DNA of 64,000 nucleotides from Diplonema papillatum (Eukaryota > Euglenozoa > Diplonemea > Diplonemida > Diplonemidae), in assembly GCA_030068145.1 (NCBI GenBank), contig JAPJBO010000211.1, forward strand, positions 124,001 to 188,000, read 5' to 3'. The translations under genes and the position numbers were made by a program. Positions 21,130 to 31,000 of this stretch are shown here, piece by piece (position 1 is the stretch's first letter; each line of letters opens with the position of its first letter). Below the pieces are notes generated by a model. It did not search any database, was not told the origin of the DNA, and worked only from the letters and a program-made list of their open reading frames with translations.

Positions 21130-21560
21130 GCAAACAGGGACTCGCCTTCAGAAGCCTTGCTGTGGGTCAATCAACTTTTCTGAAGGGACTCGCCTTTAGA
21201 AGCCTTGCTGTGGGTCAATCAACTTTTCTGAAGGGACTCGCCTTTAGAAGCCTTGCTGTGGGTCAATCAACTTTTCTGAAGGGACTCGCCTTTAGAAGCC
21301 TTGCTGTGGGTCAATCAACTTTTCTGAAGGGACTCGCCTTTAGAAGCCTTGCTGTGGGTCAATCAACTTTTCTGAAGGGACTCGCCTTTAGAAGCCTTGC
21401 TGTGGGTCAATCAACTTTTCTGAAGGGACTCGCCTTTAGAAGCCTTGCTGTGGGTCAATCAACTTTTCTGAAGGGACTCGCCTTTAGAAGCCCTGCTGTG
21501 GGTCAATCAACTTTTCTGAAGGGACTCGCCTTCAGAAGCCTTGCTGTGGGTCAATCAACT
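21130..21560. repeat. 48-bp minisatellite, nine units
   Basis: Nine nearly identical 48-bp units containing GGGACTCGCCTTTAGAAGCC and TTGCTGTGGGTCAATCAAC. The unit is 16 codons long, so one frame stays open (GLAFRSLAVGQSTFLK repeated), but the flanks give no sign of a gene. A stray partial unit stands at 21807-21838, separated by a 245-bp insertion. Confidence 0.95.
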
Positions 21561-21561
21561 C

Positions 21562-21808
21562 GCGAGGAAGAAGAGGGCCCGCAGCGTTACGAAGCGGCGA
21601 TCCCCCGCGAGACGAGCTCGCCCGCCGGCCAGAGCGCCCGCTGCAGCACCAACTCCGGTGCCGCCACTCACTGTAGCAGAGCCGCAACCTGCAGCGCGCC
21701 TCCGGAGCGACTTACGCCCGCCGTAGCAGTGCGAAGAGAAGTGAGGAGACCGGAAACTCCCCGGAGAGATGGTCCCTGCACTCTAACTCGTCTCTCTCTC
21801 TCTCTCTC
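21562..21808 (+). repeat. insertion related to the large reading frame
   Basis: Splits the 48-bp array. It contains the block CGACTTACGCCCGCCGTRGCAG...GGAAACTCCCCGGAGAGATGG found five times in the 28096-35523 frame, and CGCGAGACGAGCTCGCCCGCCG, similar to 35550. It ends in a (CT)n run. It appears to be a copy of coding repeat units from that gene or a close paralogue. Confidence 0.7.
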
Positions 21809-21839
21809 AACTTTTCTGAAGGGACTAGCCTTTAGAAGA

Positions 21840-22355
21840 TGGCATCCTGCTCCGGACCGCGTTGCCGTCGTCAGGATGCCGACGACGAGGGGTTGACAAC
21901 GCACCTGCCTTCGTATAGTGAATATGGACGAATCGAAATTCTCAAAACAGGCCGGTTCAAAAAGGGTTTGTTACCACAGGAGTTTCTGGTGAAAACTTTT
22001 TTGTGCTTGCAAAGCCAGTGACACGAAGGCTAGAGGACCCGCAAGACCCACAAGTGGGGTCCACAACAAAGTGGCGAAGCAGCAACACGCCCACGAAGGA
22101 CAGGTCATCAAAAAAACCTCGCTCAACGTGGAAAAAAAAAAAAAGGACCGGTTAGGACGCTAAGAGTGAGGGAGGACGCAGATCAATAAAATGAAAATGA
22201 CAAAGATAGCGAAATAGGAAATAAAGAGCCGAAGGGCGATCATCACCGTGGACCCAAGCAAACGCTGGACGGGGGAGACCCTGCCCGAAGGAATCAACCA
22301 CCCCCGGGTGGGCTAGTCTGACACAAGTTGTCAACAGGAAAAAAAAAAAAAAAAG
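21840..22355. other. gene-free stretch with A-runs
   Basis: No gene recognised. Two long A-runs (near 22130 and 22340) flank about 200 bp, without inverted termini. Confidence 0.4.
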
Positions 22356-23345
22356 TCAAATCATGGACGACTTCGCAGCGCGCAACGCCACTGTACTGAA
22401 AAGTGTATGCGAGCGGATCAGCTACCAAGAGCCCAGCGGAAAGGCTGCGGAGTGGGCATCCTGGCTCAAGCATGAATTAAAGTCTAGCCCGATACAGTAG
22501 AGCTTCCTAACCAACCCCCCCGCCCACCGACCACACGCACCAAGCTGAACCTCACAAACAAACAAAGGTCGAAAGACACCAATCTGTACGTCCCACGGGA
22601 TCGTCGGAAACACAAAAGAGGAAAAAAACCCCCTTTCCGGCCATGCCACCGATCATGTCCTGACGGCTGGCGATGAACGACATATTCTATGCTACGGACC
22701 CGAAGCCAACCTCACGCGCATCTTTGGACAGAGTGAGGTAACGTACAGACAAGTATTGGATGAATTTGCAGCCCGCAACACAGCAGTCATACTGTCTGTT
22801 TGCGCGCGAGTCCGCTATCAGGAGCCCAGCGGAAAAGCAACAGAATGGGCCACTTGGCTAATGCACGAGATCAAGTCTAGCTCGAAGATACGATAACACG
22901 GAACATTTTCTTTTGGGAACCCCACCGATCACCACAAGCACGCACTAAGCTGAACTTCACAAGCATCCAAAAGGTCGAAAGACACCAATCTGTACGTCCA
23001 TTCGGATCGTCGGAAACACAAAGAGGAAAAAAACCCCCTTTCCGGCCATGCCACGGACTTTTTAACCATGATTCTCCCGAATTTCTGCGCATGCGCCTAA
23101 AAAAAGAGCGCCTGCCGTCGCTTGTCGTGAGGGAGCGTATGCGTACGGGTCTCGCCACCCAGAGAAAGGCAGCGGAGCGGGCATATTGGCTCAAGCATGC
23201 GTTAAAGTCTGGCCCGATACAGCAAAAACTTTCTGTCCCAGCCCCCGCCCGCCGAGCACCTATGAGGCTGAACCTCGCAAGACAAACAAAAAGCCGAATG
23301 GCATCAATCTGCACGTCCCACGGGACCGTCGGAAACTCAAAATAA
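22355..23345 (+). pseudogene. three tandem copies of an unknown gene's 3' end
   Basis: A coding tail followed by its 3' flank is repeated at about 22361, 22750 and 23120. Copy 1 reads DDFAARNATVLKSVCERISY, then QEPSGKAAEWASWLKHELKS and a stop. Copy 2 reads DEFAARNTAVILSVCARVRY, then QEPSGKATEWATWLMHEIKS and a stop, and is open further upstream (ILCYGPEANLTRIFGQ). Copy 3 keeps only RKAAERAYWLKHALKSGPIQ. Copies 1 and 2 differ mostly at silent or conservative sites, so the sequence was under selection for protein. The shared flank contains AAGGTCGAAAGACACCAATC. The body of the gene is not in the window and I do not recognise the family. Confidence 0.6.
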
Positions 23346-23427
23346 GTCGAAACTTGTCGTTAACAGTCCTGCTCAGCCCTGCGATCTTGGAACTGTCGGC
23401 CACGTGGATTATGGACTGCTCTGGCCC

Positions 23428-25255
23428 GGTTCACCCAACTTCAAGCCGGTTCACCCAACTTCAAGCCGGTTCACCCAACTTCAAGCCGGTTCATCAAGCC
23501 GGTTCACCTAACTTCAAGCCGGTTCACCCAACTTCAAGCCGGTTCACCCAACTTCAAGCCGGTTCACCCAACTTCAAGCCGGTTCACCCAACTTCAAGCC
23601 GGTTCACCCAACTTCAAGCCGGTTCACCCAACTTCAAGCCGGTTCATCAAGCCGGTTCACCTAACTTCAAGCCGGTTCACCCAACTTCAAGCCGGTTCAC
23701 CCAACTTCAAGCCGGTTCACCCAACTTCAAGCCGGTTCATCAAGCCGGTTCACCCAACTTCAAGCCGGTTCATCAAGCCGGTTCACCCAACTTCAAGCCG
23801 GTTCATCAAGCCGGTTCACCTAACTTCAAGCCGGTTCACCCAACTTCAAGCCGGTTCATCAAGCCGGTTCACCCAACTTCAAGCCGGTTCATCAAGCCGG
23901 TTCACCTAACTTCAAGCCGGTTCACCCAACTTCAAGCCGGTTCACCCAACTTCAAGCCGGTTCATTAAGCCGGTTCACTCAACTTCAAGCCGGTTCATCA
24001 AGCCGGTTCACCCAACTTCAAACCGGTTCATCAAGCCGACCCAACTTCAAGCCGGTTCACCCAACTTCAAGCCGGTTCATCAAGCCGGTTCACCTAACTT
24101 CAAGCCGGTTCACCCAACTTCAAGCCGGTTCATTAAGCCGGTTCACTCAACTTCAAGCCGGTTCATCAAGCCGGTTCACCCAACTTCAAGCCGGTTCACC
24201 CAACTTCAAGCCGGTTCACCCAACTTCAAGCCGGTTCACCCAACTTCAAGCCGGTTCATCAAGCCGGTTCACCTAACTTCAAGCCGGTTCACCCAACTTC
24301 AAGCCGGTTCACCCAACTTCAAGCCGGTTCACCCAACTTCAAGCCGGTTCACCAAGCCGGTTCACCCAACTTCAAGCCGGTTCATCAAGCCGGTTCACCC
24401 AACTTCAAGCCGGTTCATCAAGCCGGTTCACCTAACTTCAAGCCGGTTCACCCAACTTCAAGCCGGTTCATCAAGCCGGTTCACCCAACTTCAAGCCGGT
24501 TCATCAAGCCGGTTCACCTAACTTCAAGCCGGTTCACCCAACTTCAAGCCGGTTCACCCAACTTCAAGCCGGTTCATTAAGCCGGTTCACTCAACTTCAA
24601 GCCGGTTCATCAAGCCGGTTCACCCAACTTCAAACCGGTTCATCAAGCCGACCCAACTTCAAGCCGGTTCACCCAACTTCAAGCCGGTTCATCAAGCCGG
24701 TTCACCTAACTTCAAGCCGGTTCACCCAACTTCAAGCCGGTTCATCAAGCCGGTTCACCTAACTTCAAGCCGGTTCACCCAACTTCAAGCCGGTTCATTA
24801 AGCCGGTTCACTCAACTTCAAGCCGGTTCATCAAGCCGGTTCACCCAACTTCAAGCCGGTTCATCAAGCCGGTTCACCCAACTTCAAGCCGGTTCATCAA
24901 GCCGGTTCACCCAACTTCAAGCCGGTTCATCAAGCCGGTTCACCTAACTTCAAGCCGGTTCACCCAACTTCAAGCCGGTTCATTAAGCCGGTTCACCCAA
25001 CTTCAAGCCGGTTCATCAAGCCGGTTCACCCAACTTCAAGCCGGTTCATCAAGCCGGTTCACCCAACTTCAAGCCGGTTCATCAAGCCGGTTCACCCAAC
25101 TTCAAGCCGGTTCATCAAGCCGGTTCACCCAACTTCAAGCCGGTTTCACCCAACTTCAAGCCGGTTCAGCAAGCCGGTTCACCCAACTTCAAGCCGGTTC
25201 ACCCACCTTCAAGCCGGTTCATCAAGCCAGTTCATCAAGCCGGTTCACCCAACTT
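23428..25255. repeat. 1.8-kb minisatellite of two interleaved units (20 bp and 13 bp)
   Basis: GGTTCACCCAACTTCAAGCC (20 bp) alternates irregularly with GGTTCATCAAGCC (13 bp), the latter equal to the former with seven internal bases removed. Single-base variants (CCTAAC, CTCAAC, CATTAAGCC, CAAACCGG) recur in the same order in several places, so blocks of several units have been duplicated together. No gene is inside. The array ends abruptly at AAGCTTGCC. Confidence 0.97.
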
Positions 25256-25565
25256 CAAGCTTGCCTGTACGAAGGTGTGCACCAATGCCACTGACAATCA
25301 CACCAGGCTAACCAGGCCACACAAACACGCACCCACGCACTTGCACCACTGCTACTACTACTAGGGGCAGCAACCAGGATTCGCACCGCCCAGCGGGTAC
25401 AAGCGAGCAAACCCAGGCGTTTGAAAATCAACCGGCCCAAGTGCTACGTGACTACAAACTCAACGCCGAGATAACCCGTGACAGGTCACCCTGTTAGGCC
25501 AACAGGGTGAAATCCAAGAGCACGACTGATGATGCCTGGTATTGGATTAGTCTCGTGTACCAGGC
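25255..25565. other. gene-free spacer
   Basis: No gene seen. A CTACTACTACTA run at 25353 matches one at 25983 beyond the R5 copy. Confidence 0.4.
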
Positions 25566-25975
25566 GAAGGCGGCGGGTCTGTATCACTTGGGCAACAACC
25601 ACGAACACACTGGTAGGTGAGCAGCGACACCTCCCGAAAGTGAGCCAAAGGACGTATCTGCGGCTGCTGCGACAGCTGCCCGGTGGTAACCCCACACGCA
25701 GAACGCGGGGAAGGGGAACGTGTTTTTCCCAACCACATTGAAGCCCCTTCCCGACCGTAGCATCCAAACATGGAGGGTGCTACGGTAGCCGTGCACGGGT
25801 CTTGGGCGCGTGCCTCGTGCAGGGCGGGTGCTTTGTGATCCGCCGCGAAGTTCTCTCCTGGTGCAGTCCGGAGAGACCGGCGCCGAGTTTCGGCTCACAG
25901 CCGGTTCACTCGGGCGGCAACCTTAAGGGACAGAGAGCGCAGACACAATCCATCTTAAAAAGGACCACACACACT
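25565..25975 (+). repeat. dispersed repeat R5, copy 2
   Basis: Aligns with 1335-1735, including ACACTGGTAGGTGAGCAGCG, GGACGTATCTGCGGCTGCTG, CCGCGAAGTTCTCTCCTGG and ATCCATCTTAAAAAGGACC. Here the last part is followed by CACACACTTGCACC instead of CACTAATGCAACAA. Confidence 0.85.
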
Positions 25976-25994
25976 TGCACCACTACTACTACTA

Positions 25995-26340
25995 CTACCA
26001 GCGGAAGCGCGGACGCGACGACAAGCAAGCAGGTGGAAGCGCCCGCAAGAAGCCGAAGCCGCAGCAGCCGCCTCTGAACGAGAAGCGCACACCAATGGTG
26101 GACAGCCCACAAACCCAACCGAAGCGGAGCCGCGAAGACGAGCAGGCTAAGGCAAGGAACATAGAGGTCGGGATCTCGGCCTCGGAGACAACCTGCGAGG
26201 GAGAAAAGGAAATGCGCCGAATCGTCGGGTGAATCCTCGGGCTCGTCAAAAACCTCAGCGGACGTGAAGCGCGCACCGGAGACAAACAGTACGCGGGGCA
26301 AGAAGCGACCGAAGCATGACACGACGCGTGCAAAGAGGTA
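25995..26340 (+). pseudogene. Lys/Arg-rich coding-like fragment
   Basis: After CTACTACTACCAG, a plausible splice acceptor, an open stretch reads RKRGRDDKQAGGSARKKPKP and then an acidic-basic segment (SREDEQAKARNIEVG). A second frame near the end reads GESSGSSKTSADVKRAPETN and finishes KRPKHDTTRAKR, stop. The composition is like a nuclear, disordered C-terminus, but the reading is not continuous. It may be a decayed terminal exon. No family is recognised. Confidence 0.35.
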
Positions 26341-26790
26341 GTCTGTAGCGGCGTGCGCCGTCTATCGTCACAGCTTGTTGCTGCATATCAAGTTCAAACT
26401 ACTACTACTACCGCCCGGAGGCTCTAAACCCCCCGGATTCTCAGCCGCCCTTTCTCAGCCTCAATTCATGCTGGAATGGGGGGGGGGGGGGGGGGGGGGG
26501 GCAGTACGGTCGAGACCAAAAAAGATGGAAGCGTTTCTCTTGGCTTCAAAACAATTCAACAAAAGACGAAAAAGACGCTCAAAAACGCTTTAAAAAAAGC
26601 AATCTCGAAAACTTTCAACTGCCCCTAAAAAAAGAAAACTTTCAGTTCTTTAGAACTGAAAGTATTTTATTATCGATTCGTCAACCTCTACGACCGCTCA
26701 GGAAACGTCTTCAACGGAAGAACTCACGTACACCACGTACAGTGAAAGTTTCCCCCTCCCACCCACCCAACTGACAAACTGTCTGGACGC
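26340..26790. other. gene-free stretch with a G-run
   Basis: Contains about 20 consecutive G at 26478-26500, an assembly-sensitive feature, and a self-complementary ACTTTCAGTTCTTTAGAACTGAAAGT palindrome at about 26639. No gene seen. Confidence 0.6.
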
Positions 26791-27840
26791 AAGTATCCGA
26801 CTGGAGCGGAGGTCATCGCCATGTTGAAAGCGGAGATGGAACGCGATGCAACCGAGGAGTCGGTGATAACTGACTTCACTGTGAGTCGAAAGCGCAAGTT
26901 GGAATACCTCGAGGGGCTGCCACCTCTGGCCGCTCGCGCGACAATCGATCAAGCCGTTCAATCGCTCACGGCATCCTCAGTTAAAAGGCGAGATAAGCCA
27001 ATACTTCGTCGCAGTAAGGGCCTGGACGCACTACGCGGACCTTAAACGATGTCCCCACTTCCCCATTGACCCCGAAGAAATTCGTGGGTGCAATCCACAC
27101 CAATGCGGACACCGCAGAGCGCACAATATCAGCGCTCGAGAAAGTCCAACGGTTCTTGGGGATCAATTCTCCGCTCAGAGCTCCCTTGGTGAAGGAAGAG
27201 GCAAACCGGAAAACGAAAAATGGATGCTATCACGTCGCGGCTTCTCGAAAAAACTGGACGATACATCCCCTGTTGCCGGCTCCAACCGTTCGTTAATCGA
27301 GTTTCGTCAGTTGGCAGTTCTATCGTACGTCTACTTGCTTCGCACCGGTGACGAAGCGATCCCGCTGAGACGTGGAATTGAGACGGGCTCGCCGGTTAAT
27401 GCGCTCCGGGACGTTAAAGAGACGAAAAGACACAGAGCAGTCTTTAAATTCCACACACAGGAACTCTACATTGTTCTGAGAACAAGAAAGAACAAACAAC
27501 AAGGTGACACCTTACCTAGGGGTTGCATTTGCAACATGCAGGAGAAGAAGAAAGGATGCGGGCGCTATGCCCCATTCATCACCTGTTGCCTCACATCCAA
27601 GATAACGTTGCACCCGGCGCGGAAATCTTCAACATGACATACCCAGACATGCTTGAATCCGTTAAAATGAAGGCCACCCTGCTCCAACAGCCTGGGGTAC
27701 ATATAGGTGCCGCGCAGGACACATAAATGACAGCAACTCAGAGCTGTGCATCCTCCTGAAGGCCGGGAGATGGACCTTTAAAGAGTACATTGAATGGTCA
27801 AGAGTCCGCAAAAGAGGCATGGAAGCCATAGGTCGTCTAC
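26790..27840 (+). mobile_element. old tyrosine-recombinase element, broken
   Basis: A decayed relic of a tyrosine-recombinase (DIRS/Crypton-like) element. It keeps a box-I-like LLRTGDEA, an RTRKN...LPRGCIC segment typical of this recombinase class, and a C-terminal region rich in the family's usual spacing. It is clearly broken, with about three interruptions, and old. The R3 repeat adjoins its right side. Terminal repeats were not found. Confidence 0.5.
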
Positions 27841-27844
27841 ACTC

Positions 27845-28035
27845 CACGAAGGAATGTACTTGGTGTCGGTCACAAACAGTCCCGGACATGGCTAGCCATA
27901 GCCCATAACGAAAGCGTGCACCAAATATACAACCCGTAACATATGTTCTTTCTTGCTCTAAGAGAACCCATTCATCAACGGTCACACGGAGACCCTAACC
28001 CCCCGGAATTTCAAGCGAACTTTAACTCTAAAAAA
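27845..28035 (+). repeat. dispersed repeat R3, copy 2
   Basis: Almost identical to 2424-2610 and 60050-60232. It ends about 60 bp before the likely start of the large reading frame at 28096, paralleling copy 3, which ends at a splice acceptor. Confidence 0.9.
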
Positions 28036-28095
28036 AGACAGGGGGGAACCTTAGGGGGCAGGGCGGGTCCACCATGCCCGGGGCGACTCCTTAGA

Positions 28096-31000
28096 ATGGA
28101 AGGGCAGTGCGCGCAACCGGCCCCCGATGCACTTCGCAGCCGGGCGGGGCCGCAGCCGTTGGCCCGTGGTGGGAAACACTCGGCGCTCCATCCGCAGCCA
28201 GCGTCAGAAGATACCGCCTGCAACCTGGTGGCCGGTGGTGGGAAGCACTTGGTGCTCCATCCGCAGCCAGCGTCAGAAGATACTGCCAGCAACCTGGTGG
28301 CCGGTGGTGGGAAGCACTCGGTGCTCCATCCGCAGCCAGCGTCAGAAGGCACCGCCTGCAACCTGGCTGCCCGTGGTGGGAAGCATTTGGCGCTTCACCC
28401 GCCGTCAGCCACGTACTCAGCGGAACACGTCCAAACTCCTCAGTCCCGCCCTCTAGCGTTAGCTCGCTCGGGGCAACAGAACGTTGTTGCGAGATACTCG
28501 CCCCCTTCAACATCTCCGCCGGCGGCCTACTCTGCGCAACTGGGCGGTCAAAGTCAAAGAACCTCCTCCGCCTGCACTCCCACCGTTGCTCCGCGGGAGG
28601 TCGAAAGCGACTCGTCCTCTTCTCCAGCACCTGCGTACACAGTTCAGCAAACCGTTTGCGGCCAGAGGGACGTGTCATCTTATGCGCTGTCGGCCTACTC
28701 TGTGGAACAGGGTGGCCGGAATCCACCATCTGCGCCCTGTTGGCAACAAGACGACTGGATTCAAGTAAATGCTGCCGTTGGAAGAGGCTCATCCCCTTCT
28801 CCGACACCTGCTTACGCAGTGCAACAGGCTGATCGTGGTCAAGAGGACGTCTCGTCTTCTCCGACATGTGTGCCCTCCATGCAAGAAGGTGACTGTAGTC
28901 AAAGAAATGCTGCCTGTTCTCCAACCAAAAAAAATGTTCTCTCAACCACTGCTTTCCAAAGGCAGCGGGAGGTTGAAAGAGACTCATCCTCTTCTCCAAA
29001 ACCTGTTTGCTCAATGCAAGTTGATGCTAATCAACAGGACGTGCCGTTTTCTCCGCCGTCGACCTACTCTGTGCAGCAGGACGACCGAGGTCAATGGAAC
29101 GCTGCCTGTTCTCCAACCGAAAAAAATGTTCTCTCAACCACTGCTTTCCAAAGGCAGCAGGAGGTTGAAAGAGACTCATTCTCTTCTCCAAAACCTGTTT
29201 ACTCAGTGCAAGGTGATGTCAGTCAACAGGACGTGTCGTCTGCTTCGCCATCGACCTACTCTGTGCAGCAGGGTGACCGAGGTCAAATGAACGCTGCCTG
29301 CTCTCCAACCACTGCCCACCAAGGACAGCCAGTCTGCCTTCGTAGGAAACCGCCGTGTCACCCAGCGCATCGTTCGCATGTCGTTTGCGGCCGAGGAGAC
29401 GAGGGCGGCAGTCTTCGGTCGAGCATCACGCGCTCATTCGAGCGGACACGCGGGCTGTTTTCGCTGTACAGAGCGACCGTCGACGTGGACCTGCCTCCAT
29501 CCAACACAGCTGAGGCCGCTGCTGGAGGTGGGCTGGCGGGAGTGAACGCGGCCACTTCCGTGCTGTTCAAGCTCATGGAAGAGACACTCGGCATCCGCAG
29601 TGCTCGAAAGAAACGGAAGGCAGCCCGGCGGGTTTCACACAACGAACAAAGCGGGAGGAGGCCCAGCCACCCGACTAAAGATGTCAGCACGAAGACGTGC
29701 AAACCAGAGTATCCAAAAGAAGACTCTCAGGGCGCAGTTCCTTCTCTCTGCACTCTCCAGTGTTCGGACGATTCGACCAACCTGATTGGAGACACAGTGT
29801 GTCGCCGCGTTTCTCTTGGTGCGTGCAACCAGAATTGCTTGAGGGGGGACACTCGGGACAGAGTTTCCCTTATCTGCACCCTTCAGTGTGCAGACGATTC
29901 GACCAACCTGTCAGGCCAACACGTCGTCTCCAACACAGCATGTCTGCACCACACACAGTGCGTTTCTCTTGAATGCTTGTGGGAGGACACCCAGGACAGT
30001 GTTTCTCTTGACTGCACCCTCCAATGTCCGGACGGTTCGGCCAACCTGTCTGGCCAACGATACGACATCAACGCACCGCCAACTGCGCGGGATATGGCCC
30101 ACCCCTGGTGCATGCCCACTGAGCCACAGCATCCGCAGAGCATTGTGGAGCCTGTCTGCTCGTTTCAGCGGCCGTATGGTCCAAACACGGAGCAGAACAG
30201 GCACTCGCCGGGGGAAAACGGCACCACGCCGTCAAGCCCGTGCCGACAGAGGAAGGCAGACGAGAGGGAACATTCCGACCTCTCCAACTGCAAGGTGCCC
30301 AACGAGTGCACGCGAGAACATCCGCAGCATCCACAGAGGGGTGTGGAGCCTGTCTGCTCGTTTCAGCGGCCGTACGGTCCAGATACGGCGCAGAACAGGC
30401 ACTTGCCGGGGGAAAACGGCGCCACGCCGTCAAGCCCGCGCCAGAAGAAGGCCGGCCGGAGCAAACGCTCCAACCCGCCCACCCACCGCACAGCCGCCGC
30501 TGCTCGGAGGCGGACCACCCCGCCGCCAGCTGTCGCGCGAGATACGGCCCGCGCCTGGCGCGAACACCCCCGCCCGCTGAGCCGCGAAGTTGCCCTGCCG
30601 CCCGGGGAAGACGCCGCGCCCGGCGCGGCCCGCGCCTGGCGCGAGTTCCTCCGCGCCTGCAACCGGGAAGGGGAGCAAACGGGAGGCGGGGACCCCGCAG
30701 CAGCAGCGACAGCAGCAGCAGGGCGAGCGTTCTCGGGTTCGCCCGTGTTCGACCCTGGTCCCGGGTCTGCGAGCGGCGTTTCGGGGCGCCGGGTGCCACG
30801 AGGCCGTGGCCACCAATGCGCACAGAGGGGCAGAAGCCCTGCAGCCGAAGTCGGCTGTTGGGCGGCCTGCGGAAGTGATGGCGATGCCGCTGGTGCCGTC
30901 AGAAAGGCGGCGGCAGCAGTGCACACGTTCCCGGATCCGCCCGTGTTCGACCGGTGTCGGATACCACGAGGCCATGACCACCAGTGCGGACAGAGGGACA

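Noticed and set aside
20456-21199. 247-codon plus-strand frame
   Set aside because: Runs through an A-run, an R3-like piece and into the 48-bp array; no codon bias or domain.
25365-25460. Possible tRNA on the minus strand (GGTGCGAATCC)
   Set aside because: B box has a key mismatch and no cloverleaf can be formed.
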